A stretch of 64,000 bases of DNA from Phycisphaerae bacterium (GTDB lineage: Bacteria > Planctomycetota > Phycisphaerae > Phycisphaerales > SM1A02): assembly GCA_016795065.1 (NCBI GenBank), contig JAEUIU010000078.1, forward strand, positions 1 through 64,000, given 5' to 3'. Under the pieces are notes generated by a model, which saw only the letters and a list, made by a program, of their open reading frames with translations, searched no databases and was not told the DNA's origin. Of the stretch, positions 7,141 through 15,452 are shown piece after piece. The translations under genes and the position numbers were made by a program. Every line of letters starts with the position of its first letter. The stretch's first letter is position 1.

Positions 7141-9654
7141 ATGCGTCCAAGTCGCGTGGTGCTGTCGGCGTTCGTTTCCGCTTCGTTCATCACCAGTCTT
7201 GCTTCCGCTCAGGCCCCTTGGGTGAGCTTCGCGAACGAGTCATCGTCGCGTCTCGTGGCCGCGCCCTCTCTCCTCGTGACCGACAACATCGAGAAGGATC
7301 TCGACTGGGCTGACTTCAACAAGGACGGCTGGGTCGACCTCGCCGTCGGCCGCAAGTTCCCCGGGTCGATCACCGGCGGCTTCCGGAACATCCTCTTCAT
7401 GAACGAGGGTGGCGTCCTGGTGGACCGCACCGTCGAGTATGCCTCGACTTCCGATGTCGCGGGCTATCACGGCTTCCTCGACAACACCAACGACCGCGAC
7501 ATGCACGTCGTGGACATCAACAACGACACCTGGCCTGATCTCGTCACGGCGACGACGATGAGCGATGGCCTCATCGACATCCTCGGCCAGCCGCGTGCCT
7601 ACATCAACCTGGGCAACGACATCAACGGCAACTGGCTCGGGTTCCGCCATGAGCGGGACCGCATCCCGCACATCTATCCGCCGAGCAACAACCCGAGCGC
7701 CAACCCACGCTTCTGCGATATCGCGGTCGGCGACTTCAACAACGACGGCTTCCAGGATCTCTTCTTCGTCGACTACGACACACCTGAGACCAGCGGCACG
7801 CAGACGATGGATCTGAACGGTGACGGCGACACCAACGATCCTGGCGAGACGCAGCAGAGCCCGGGCGAGTCCGCCAACGACTTCAACAACAAGCTCCTCT
7901 TCAACTGGGGCAACTCCGGCGGTGGCGGTCCTGGCTATTTCTTCGACACGACCACGACGGTTTGCACGTCGGCCCAGCTTACCTCGGCCTTCGGTAGCGC
8001 CTGCGTTGGCGGCGACTTCACCGGCGACGGCAAGGACGACATCGCCCGCGTTAGCACCCTCGGCGGTGACGGCGTCGGCGTCCTGACGCGCAAGGCCAGT
8101 GGCGTGGGCTTCCTTGGCATCAAGATCGCCTATTCCGGCGCGCCCTATCACTGCGAGAAGGGCGACCTCAACAACGACGGCAAGATGGATTTGGTGATCG
8201 CCGACGACAGTCAGGATCGATACCTGATCAACACCGGGAACGACGGCACCGGGCAGCCGAACTTCACCTCGTTCGTCATCGCCCAGAGCGCCTCGGAGTT
8301 CGGTCACACGATCAAGCTCTGCGACTGGGACAAGGACGGAAAGCAGGACGTGGTCATCGTCGACATCGACGCCGACCTGCCGAGCTTCTGCCCGACCACC
8401 GGCCGCCGGACCCACATCTACCGCAACGTCTTCTCGGGTAGCACCAGCGGCATCCTTGTTGAGTCCAATGGCAGCTTCTCGAAGCCTTTCACCGACACCC
8501 AGCTTCAAGCATGGTTTGATGTTGCCCCCATTGACATCGATCGCGATTCCTGGCCGGATATGGTCGTGGGTCGCTGCTCGGGCATCGAGGTGTACATGAA
8601 CCGCAGCGCGTACTGCACCTACAGCTACCCAAGCGGGCGCCCGACCGTGGCGGCTCCGGATGCCGCTATCAACTTCCCGGTCACGATTACGCCCACCGGC
8701 GGGACGATCGTCGATGGCACCGCGAAGGTGAACTATTCGGTGAACGATGGCGCCTGGCAACAGGCGTCGATCGGAACCGGCGGAAGCTTCAGCTCGTCGC
8801 TCCCGGCGATCGGCTGCGGGGACAAGATCGACTACTACTTTGAGGCGTCGCTCACCACGGGTGGTCCCTATCGAGATCCTTCCAACGCCCCCTACGCGCA
8901 TCACACGATCGTGGCCGGCAACAGCTCGGTGACGGCGCTCTCGGCGACCTTTGAGGCCGGCCTCGACGGCTTCACCGTCGTCAACTCCGGCATGTCCGGC
9001 GGTGCCAAGGGTTGGGAGCAAGCGACGCCGGTTGCCTCGAGCCTGAACGGGAAGGCCTGGGCTCCAGGCTCCGCTGCAGGCGGAACGAAGGCTCTGGTGA
9101 CGTGGAACGGCACGGCCGGCGGCGCGGCAAGCGCGGCGGACCTTGACGGAGGCCCGACGGTCGCAACCTCCTCGGTCGTCGACCTCACCGGCTTCGAGCA
9201 CCCGATCCTGAGCTACTCGCGTTGGTACGCCAACGACGACACGCTTTCGGCCGACGTCGACCCGTTGTTGGTGGAAGTGACCTCCGACGGATCGACATGG
9301 GTCACGCTCGAGACCGTCAACACCCACGGCAACAACTCCTGGAAGTCGTTCAGCTACGACCTTTCCGAGTACATCACGCCGAGCGCGACCGTGCAGGTCC
9401 GCTTCTCGATTTCCGACAACCCAGAGAACTCGGTCACCGAGGCAGCTGTTGACAGCGTGACCATCACGGGCGCGTACTGCGAACCAGCACCTGCCTGCCC
9501 GGCGGACCTGAACAGTGACGGAGCTGTGAACGGATCCGACTTGGCGATCCTGCTCGGAGCTTGGGGGACCCCGGGTGCCGACCTGACGGCCGACGGTGAC
9601 ACCAACGGTGCCGACTTGGCGATCCTTCTTGGCGGGTGGGGGCCCTGCTCGTAA
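7141..9654 (+). CDS. Secreted FG-GAP/VCBS-repeat protein with jelly-roll domain and dockerin-like tail
   Basis: This 837-aa protein has a signal peptide (residues 1-23, cleavage after SLASA). About seven FG-GAP/VCBS units follow, each with a Ca2+-loop such as DFNKDGWVDLAVG, DFNNDGFQDLFFVD or DLNNDGKMDLVIAD. These build a beta-propeller typical of extracellular adhesins or enzyme scaffolds. Residues about 600-785 resemble an all-beta choice-of-anchor/MAM-like domain. The end is a dockerin-like pair, DLNSDGAVNGSDLAILLGAWG and a second copy, closing with C. Such tails are thought to anchor proteins outside the cell. The ATG follows an aaggag ribosome site by a few bases. A terminator lies at 9692-9724. 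The ligand is unknown. Confidence 0.85.
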   Translation: MRPSRVVLSAFVSASFITSLASAQAPWVSFANESSSRLVAAPSLLVTDNIEKDLDWADFNKDGWVDLAVGRKFPGSITGGFRNILFMNEGGVLVDRTVEYASTSDVAGYHGFLDNTNDRDMHVVDINNDTWPDLVTATTMSDGLIDILGQPRAYINLGNDINGNWLGFRHERDRIPHIYPPSNNPSANPRFCDIAVGDFNNDGFQDLFFVDYDTPETSGTQTMDLNGDGDTNDPGETQQSPGESANDFNNKLLFNWGNSGGGGPGYFFDTTTTVCTSAQLTSAFGSACVGGDFTGDGKDDIARVSTLGGDGVGVLTRKASGVGFLGIKIAYSGAPYHCEKGDLNNDGKMDLVIADDSQDRYLINTGNDGTGQPNFTSFVIAQSASEFGHTIKLCDWDKDGKQDVVIVDIDADLPSFCPTTGRRTHIYRNVFSGSTSGILVESNGSFSKPFTDTQLQAWFDVAPIDIDRDSWPDMVVGRCSGIEVYMNRSAYCTYSYPSGRPTVAAPDAAINFPVTITPTGGTIVDGTAKVNYSVNDGAWQQASIGTGGSFSSSLPAIGCGDKIDYYFEASLTTGGPYRDPSNAPYAHHTIVAGNSSVTALSATFEAGLDGFTVVNSGMSGGAKGWEQATPVASSLNGKAWAPGSAAGGTKALVTWNGTAGGAASAADLDGGPTVATSSVVDLTGFEHPILSYSRWYANDDTLSADVDPLLVEVTSDGSTWVTLETVNTHGNNSWKSFSYDLSEYITPSATVQVRFSISDNPENSVTEAAVDSVTITGAYCEPAPACPADLNSDGAVNGSDLAILLGAWGTPGADLTADGDTNGADLAILLGGWGPCS

Positions 9655-9691
9655 GGGAGTCTCGAGCGACAAGCACAACGAAAGGAAGTTC

Positions 9692-9724
9692 AAGGCCCCG
9701 GCTTCGCCGCTGGGGCCTTTTTTC
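9692..9724 (+). terminator. Rho-independent terminator after the FG-GAP gene
   Basis: An 8-bp stem, aaggcccc (9692-9699) with ggggcctt (9712-9719), encloses a GC-rich loop and runs into a tract of six T. It begins 38 nt after the stop codon. Confidence 0.85.
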
Positions 9725-9936
9725 GTTCGACGGCGTCCCGAAAGTGAGGGCGGCCTGTAGGTTGGTCCGGATCGAAGGTCAGGCCTCTGCCTCAGTGCTT
9801 TCGGTAAGGAGGGCCATGCGCGACCTGACGAAAGGGCGTGATTCCCGTATGGTGCAACACCGCGCGCCGTCGGGTGAGGGTCCGAGGGGCCCCGCGACGA
9901 TTCCCCGCCCGCCGTAGCCCCACGCTCAGCGTTCCC

Positions 9937-10929
9937 ATGACGACATCCTTGCCTCTGGCATCGTGCGCCATCCGAACCATCGGCGTCTATCTCCCCGAGG
10001 GCATCGTCCCGAGTTCTGTCATTGAGACCAACCTCGGCGTCGAGCCGGGGTGGATCAAGCAGCGCACCGGAATCGAGTCACGCCGGAGGGTGAGCTCGGG
10101 ACAGGCCGCGAGCGATCTCGGCGTCCATGCTGCCCGCGCTGCGATGGCGGCAGGGGAGGTCTCACCGGACGAGATCGACGTCATTCTCTGCGCGACTTGC
10201 AGCGGCGACATGATCGTGCCCTCGACAGCCTGCTGGATCCACAGGGCCCTTGGTTGGCGCCCGATGCCGGCTTTTGATGTCAGCGCGACCTGTGCCGGGT
10301 TCCTCTACGCGATGGAACTGGTCAGCGGTCTGCTGGGACAAGGGCGCTACCGCAACGCCCTCATCGTCGCGACCGAGGCCATGAGCCCGTTCCTCCTCTC
10401 GACCGACCGGCAGTGCAGTGGGCTTTTCGGCGATGGCGCAGCGGCGACCGTGGTGGGCCTTCACGGTTGGATTCGGCTTCTCGATAGCGATTTGGGCGCC
10501 GACGGCGGACTTGCGGAACTCATCACCCTGCAGGGCGGGGGATCACGCACGCCGACTTCGGCCGCGACGGTTCAGAACAACGACCACTATCTCCGCATGA
10601 ACGGCCGCGAGGTCTATCGCCAGGCGGTGGAGCGGATGACCTCCTGCGTGCAGCGGATGCTGGCTAAGTGGTCGCTTGGGACGAGCGACGTCGCGTGGAT
10701 CATCCCGCACCAGGCCAACGCTCGCATCGCGGAAGCCGTTGGTCAGCGGCTTGGCGTCAACGACCACCGTCTGGTCATCGACATGCAGGACCTTGGAAAC
10801 ACCTCGGGGGCGACCATTCCGATCGCCCTCGAGCGGACTCGCCCGCGCATGGGCGCCGGGGACCTGGTCATCGTCACGACCTTCGGGGCTGGCGCGACCT
10901 GGGGATGCCAGCTCTATCAGGTCTCGTAG
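9937..10929 (+). CDS. fabH: Beta-ketoacyl-ACP synthase III
   Basis: This 330-aa enzyme condenses an acyl-CoA starter with malonyl-ACP to begin fatty-acid chains in the cytoplasm. The catalytic triad is complete: Cys119 in DVSATCAGFLYAM, His258 in PHQAN and Asn288 in GNTSGATIP. The N-terminal GIESRR segment is also typical, and the length matches the family. The ATG at 9937 was chosen to match the FabH N-terminus; no clear ribosome site precedes it. It stands alone between two FG-GAP genes, without other fab genes. It could therefore be a second KAS III serving a specialised lipid or polyketide-like product. Confidence 0.9.
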   Translation: MTTSLPLASCAIRTIGVYLPEGIVPSSVIETNLGVEPGWIKQRTGIESRRRVSSGQAASDLGVHAARAAMAAGEVSPDEIDVILCATCSGDMIVPSTACWIHRALGWRPMPAFDVSATCAGFLYAMELVSGLLGQGRYRNALIVATEAMSPFLLSTDRQCSGLFGDGAAATVVGLHGWIRLLDSDLGADGGLAELITLQGGGSRTPTSAATVQNNDHYLRMNGREVYRQAVERMTSCVQRMLAKWSLGTSDVAWIIPHQANARIAEAVGQRLGVNDHRLVIDMQDLGNTSGATIPIALERTRPRMGAGDLVIVTTFGAGATWGCQLYQVS

Positions 10930-10966
10930 GCGATCGTGTGGACCGGAGATCTGCTCACGGTGGGTT

Positions 10967-11806
10967 TCACTGCGGAGTCAGCAGGTCACGCCCCAGGATG
11001 CCGTCGATGGTGAGGATCGTGTGGCTGCTGGTGACGCCCTCCGGTGTCGGCTCGCCGATCACGTATCCAGCTTCTCCCAGCGGTGTGGTCCGACTCCAGA
11101 GACCGATCCCTTCGGTCTGCTGGCGTTGGGCGTCATCGGCCATGGCTTGGGCATTTCGGATGCGGCCGACGCGGCCGTCGAAGAAGAACCCGTTCGGCGA
11201 GGCGAGTGCGGAGGCGTTGAAGAGCCATCCGGGTGGTTCGCTGGTCGGCGGCAACGCGCTGAAGGATGGCGCACCGACGTTCCAGTGGTGTTCGATCATC
11301 CGCGTCTTGAGTTCGGGGTAGACGCACTGCGCGACCGTGGGCGAGGTCTAGCCTTCCACGAAGGTGTCCGGATTGCGGTAGCCGTCGTTGGCGGCCGCGA
11401 GCACCTCAGGATTGGACATCGCCGCGGGGCTGAGGCAGTAGGACGAGAAGCCCACCTCTTGGGAGAACGACTCGAAGTCCGCCGCCGGATCGCGGTAGCG
11501 AGCGCTCAGTTCGTAGGTCACCCGATCGTTGGGGCTGTAGAAGGTGTCGCTGTAGAAGCGGCCGTCGACGAAGCTATTGAACGCCGCCGCGTTCCCCAGG
11601 CGAAAGCTCCCGAAGCCGGCATTGACACCCGTGAACTGGATTGCCTTGTAGACCGTCCAATTCGCGCAGCCGGGATTACCGGGATACCCGTACTGGGAAC
11701 AGAGACCAATGCCAAGGTAGTACCCCCAATAGGCACCGCTCACGGACCGCCCCAGAATGACCTGTGGCGGGCAAGCGATAGTTGTAAGGTAGGCCGTACA
11801 GCTTCC
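10967..11806 (-). pseudogene. Pilin-like (type II secretion pseudopilin-type) gene remnant, interrupted by an in-frame TAG and lacking its 5' end
   Basis: One frame reads from about 11806 down to a TGA at 10967. A TAG at 11348-11350 splits it into pieces of about 150 and 126 residues. The frame continues smoothly after the stop (TSPTVAQCVYPELKTRMIEHH), so a point change to amber is the simplest reading. The C-terminal part has the pseudopilin-like FFFDGRVGRIRNAQAMADD segment, and the upstream part has GGAYWG-type aromatic runs. It resembles, from memory, Phycisphaerae prepilin-associated proteins. No FTLIELLVV pilin leader exists upstream in any frame, so the 5' end is gone. Downstream it converges on fabH. 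A sequencing error at the TAG is possible. Confidence 0.6.
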
Positions 11807-11900
11807 GCTGCGCAGGCCACGGCGACCAGAAGGTCCGCGCGCGACGCTCCACGATGGCGCGAAACAGTCACGGCCGGACTATGCGCGAGGGAGTGTCTCG

Positions 11901-12848
11901 TCACGACCATGCTCCAAGAAGGACTGCCAGATCGGTCTGATCGACCACGCCGTCACCATTCAGGTCGGCGGGGCTCCCCGCGCCATCGCCCCAACTGCCG
12001 AGGACGATAGCCAAGTCGCCGGCTCCGACGGCACCGTCAAAGTTGAGATCGGGGTTGTGCTCGAGCCCGACATAGCGCACCTGTCCGAGACCGATGGATG
12101 GTTCGGCGGCGACGATGCCCGAGGGATCGATCGCCACCGGTGAGCCGGTCGGGTTGCTCGGATCACCGTCGATGGTGGTCTCGAGCGTCCACGCCGTGCC
12201 GCGCGAACCCACGGGGCCAGAGCGACGGAAGACCGCGCTCATCGAGCCGTAGGCATCTTCGGCCCGCACGCCGCCCGTTCCGACCATCACCCGCTCCCGA
12301 TCGATCGCAAGGGCGTTCGCGAAACCGATCCAGCCTTCGGTGGCATCGCCTGGGGCGGACAGCGTTGCTTCGAAGGTCCAGCCCCGCCCGCCGCGGCGGA
12401 AGAGGTGGACCTGCCCGAGATCGCATTCATCGCCCGGCGCAGCCACCGCGATGAGATCGCCATGATGGGCGATGGCCGCACCGAAGCGGTCGCCCAGCGT
12501 CGGCGTCGGTGCGGTCAGCGTCTCGAGAAGTTCGCCCGTGGAACGGCTGTAGACGTAGACGCGGCCATAGCCCAGACCGCCGGTGAGGAGTGCCGCGGGG
12601 GCTCCGACCAAGACGTCCGCTGCGTGCAAAGCGACCGACGCGCCGAAGCCGGAGTACAGCCCGCCAGGAACACCCGGCTCACTCTCGGGTGGCTGAAAGG
12701 TGCGGACCAGCGACCACACGACACCTTCCGGCGGCGTGGTTCGTTCGAAGAGGAACGCCGCGCCATAGTCGCCGGTCGAGCCGGCGGGCGTCAGGCCAGG
12801 GCCGCTGATCAGGGCGTTCGCACCGTCGAGGGCCACGGATCTGGCCAT
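11901..12848 (-). pseudogene. FG-GAP/dockerin-tail protein, 5'-truncated
   Basis: The frame encodes 315 residues but has no signal peptide. It starts abruptly in what looks like the middle of an FG-GAP unit (ARSVALDGANALISGPG; compare the internal FGASVALHAADVLVGAP). Four or so propeller units follow, then the tail DLNFDGAVGAGDLAIVLGSWG and DLNGDGVVDQTDLAVLLGAWS. The related proteins at 13008 and 15453 are more than twice as long and have secretion signals. The 5' end abuts an opposite-strand dockerin tail at 12832-12951, so the missing part was probably lost in a rearrangement. A short cytoplasmic product cannot be excluded. Confidence 0.6.
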
Positions 12849-12951
12849 TCTCCTCGGAGCGTGGGGAACCGCCGGCCCAGGCGACCTCGACGGCGACGGC
12901 GTGGTGGGAGCGGGGGATCTGGCGGTCCTGCTTGGCGCGTGGAGCGAGTAA
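12832..12951 (+). pseudogene. Orphan dockerin-like tail on the plus strand
   Basis: In frame 1 of the plus strand the sequence reads ATDLAILLGAWGTAGPG, DLDGDGVVGAGDLAVLLGAWSE and TAA at 12949-12951. This is a complete two-repeat dockerin-like tail like those closing the neighbouring secreted proteins. Nothing upstream in the frame is protein-like; it is antisense to the gene at 11901-12848. The body of the gene that owned this tail is missing, so this is the 3' remnant of a deleted gene. Confidence 0.75.
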
Positions 12952-13007
12952 CGTCGGGCCCCGTCGGGGGCGCGAGGGCAACGCGTCGGCTGGGCGCTTC
13001 AATCAAG

Positions 13008-15278
13008 TCAGCCGCACGAGCCAGTCGAGCTGGACCAGGCTCCAAGGAGAAGGGCCAAGTCCATCGCTCCCACGAGACCATCGCGGTCGATGTCGCCAAG
13101 CGAAGGACCTTGCCCGTCGTTAGCGCCGTCGGTTGTCCACGCGGCAACGAGGAGGGCGAGGTCGATCGCATCGACGGCGCCCGATGCGTCCAGATCGGCA
13201 GGGCAGAGGCAGTCGTCGGGAATGCGGTCCTCGTTGACGTCGCTCACTGCCCGAAAGAAGACGTCGGATCGGAAGCGGAGTCCGGCGTTTCCGGCGATCG
13301 CTGGCTGGATCGGGCCGTTGATGCCCGGGTGCTCGAGGTCGTACGGACCGGCGTTGACACCACCGTAGAAGGTTGTGCCCAGCCATACGGGGTCACTCCA
13401 CGAACGGGCGACGTAGCTTCCGCCCGAAGCGATCAGGGCCACGAAGTAACGCGTGTCGGGCGGACCAATCAGCGTCGGAGGAATGTCAACCAAGAGCGGC
13501 ACAGGAGCATCGGATCGGACGTCGATCGGCGACATCCACCGGAGCAACGCGTCCTGTGGATCGCCGTCCTGATTGGGATCGGCATAGAGCCCGAGCGACA
13601 GCGATCCTGAGGTGAGTTCGCGGCCCAATTCGATCCGGACGCTGCTCACGAACCCGCTCGCGTCGGAGGGGACGGTGCGGGCAGTGAAGAACGCGAAGGT
13701 CGACGCGGGCGGGACGTTTGGCCAAAGATGCAGGGCCTGGTTCGGGTACGGCTGCGGGTCCGTATTGACGACGACCGCAGTGCCGCAGCGATCGTTGATC
13801 CCATCGCCGTCACAATCGCCTGCCTGGCAGGAGTCGGGGATCCGATCCCCGTCGCAATCGCTCACCAGGTTCAGGTCGATGGCCGCTCCGTCGCGGAGGC
13901 CGTCGCCATCGCAATCGGCGAGTTCACGGGTCAACGAGCGAAGGAGGAGGAATGCCCCAAGCCGCGGCGGTGCCCACGCCTCCTCGGGCGGGCCCGATCC
14001 GACGAGAAGGTGCGATTCGCCGTCGAGATCGACGAACGAGACGCTTCGCCCGAGGTTCTGTTCGCCTTGGGCGGGGAGTTCGGTCAGGAGGAGTTCGAGG
14101 CTGTCGCGGCTCCGTCGGAAGAGCCGCGCTACGCCGGTGGGCGATTCCGTTCCGGAGAATCCCGCCCCACCGATGGCAACCAGGTCACCGTGCACCGCGA
14201 CCGACGCACCGCTGTGATTCGCACCGGCGGGGAGCGACGGGTCAGGCGGGACGACGTGTTCCAGGGTCCAGGCGTTGCGTGCGTTGAGGCGATAGATCGC
14301 GGCCCCGCCGTCGAGACTGAGTCCACCGTTGAGCATCGGCGCCCCCACGACAAGCGTCGGACCATCGATGGCCACGCTCATCCCAAAGCGGGTCTTCGGT
14401 CCAGCAAGGGCGGGCGGACATTCGATCCACTGGGTCGGCTGCCACACTCCGCCGCGAGTTCGATGCAGGATCCCGACGCGGCCGATCTCGTTCACGCCGC
14501 CGACGGCCGCTGTCGGCACGCCGATCGCGATCCAATCGCCGCTCACGGCGGCGGCTCGACAGGGGGCTCCGGCATTCGGCATCGCGACGAAGAGCGGGAC
14601 GTCGGGGGCGCCCTCCTCGTCAAGGTCGACGACCAGGATGCCCGGCGTGGTTGGTTCGGCCGGCCAGCCGTTCAGGGGGAGCGGTGCGACGAGGGTCTTC
14701 CCATCGGTGCGGACGACGCCGGCCTGCTCAACGCCGATCCAACCCTCAAACGCAAGCGTGCCGTCGTCGGCGATGGTCAGGTGGGCGATGTCGTCGCTGT
14801 TGTAGGTGACGATCGGGTATCCCATCGGCGCGAGCCCGCGCGACGCATAGAGCCGACGGCCAGCCTTGGCAATCCACATCCCGACCACCTGCAGATGAGC
14901 CACTGCGCTGGCAGGCAGTTCAAACCGGTCGACGTAGGTCAGTGACGGAAGTCGGTCCCCGCTTGAAACGCGATAGCGGAGGATCGCCCCGGTTGTGCCG
15001 ACGTAGACCCATTCGTTGTGGCTCACCACCGAGTGGCCGAAGCTTGTTCTGGCATTGCCCTCGATTGGGACGCCGCCGGGACAGCTCACGCGCTCGAGCG
15101 GTTGGGCGAGAAGCGGAGCGTCGCCGGAGACCGCGCCGCACGTCGAGGCCACGGTGCCCGCGAGGCCGAAGCTGAGACGCATCACCGTCGCGATGCCTGT
15201 CACGGCCGCAAGGGGCCGTGACCGTCCGGCCATGCGTTGTCGCAGGTGCAATGCACCCACGCTCGCAGTTCTGTTCAT
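13008..15278 (-). CDS. Secreted FG-GAP-repeat protein with Ca-binding repeats and dockerin-like tail
   Basis: This 756-aa protein has a long basic N-terminal leader and a hydrophobic stretch around residues 25-50 (IATVMRLSFGLAGTVAS), consistent with secretion. A second in-frame ATG at residue 16 may be the true start. Residues about 70-430 form FG-GAP-like units (FGHSVVSHNEWVYVGTTG, FGMSVAIDGPTLVVGAP, SGASVAVHGDLVAIGG), as in a beta-propeller. Then come thrombospondin-type-3-like Asp-rich repeats (DCDGDGLRDG, DCDGDRIPD, DCDGDGINDRCG), an all-beta module and a tail with DLDASGAVDAIDLALLVAAW and DIDRDGLVGAMDLALLLGAW. It is a paralogue of the genes on both sides. The role is probably extracellular binding or adhesion; the ligand is unknown. 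Confidence 0.8.
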   Translation of the reverse strand: MNRTASVGALHLRQRMAGRSRPLAAVTGIATVMRLSFGLAGTVASTCGAVSGDAPLLAQPLERVSCPGGVPIEGNARTSFGHSVVSHNEWVYVGTTGAILRYRVSSGDRLPSLTYVDRFELPASAVAHLQVVGMWIAKAGRRLYASRGLAPMGYPIVTYNSDDIAHLTIADDGTLAFEGWIGVEQAGVVRTDGKTLVAPLPLNGWPAEPTTPGILVVDLDEEGAPDVPLFVAMPNAGAPCRAAAVSGDWIAIGVPTAAVGGVNEIGRVGILHRTRGGVWQPTQWIECPPALAGPKTRFGMSVAIDGPTLVVGAPMLNGGLSLDGGAAIYRLNARNAWTLEHVVPPDPSLPAGANHSGASVAVHGDLVAIGGAGFSGTESPTGVARLFRRSRDSLELLLTELPAQGEQNLGRSVSFVDLDGESHLLVGSGPPEEAWAPPRLGAFLLLRSLTRELADCDGDGLRDGAAIDLNLVSDCDGDRIPDSCQAGDCDGDGINDRCGTAVVVNTDPQPYPNQALHLWPNVPPASTFAFFTARTVPSDASGFVSSVRIELGRELTSGSLSLGLYADPNQDGDPQDALLRWMSPIDVRSDAPVPLLVDIPPTLIGPPDTRYFVALIASGGSYVARSWSDPVWLGTTFYGGVNAGPYDLEHPGINGPIQPAIAGNAGLRFRSDVFFRAVSDVNEDRIPDDCLCPADLDASGAVDAIDLALLVAAWTTDGANDGQGPSLGDIDRDGLVGAMDLALLLGAWSSSTGSCG

Positions 15279-15452
15279 GGCTGTCCCCCGCGATCAAGCG
15301 TCCGGTTGTCGATGCGCCTGCGTTCGGCACGTCACGTAAGCGGGGCGGCAACCGCGAACGCCCCGTGCCCGCAGCCTTACGCAGCGCGGCCGGCTCCGGT
15401 TGCAGCCCAAACGCCGATCGACGTCATGCGCTGCCAGGTGTCCCGACACGCC

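Noticed and set aside
7240..9693. 817-aa open frame antisense to the FG-GAP gene
   Set aside because: Composition is Val/Arg/Ala/Asp-rich without domains, and the opposite strand has clear repeats and a signal peptide. High GC leaves antisense frames open.
13728..14945. 405-aa plus-strand frame
   Set aside because: Antisense shadow of the FG-GAP protein at 13008-15278; no motif.
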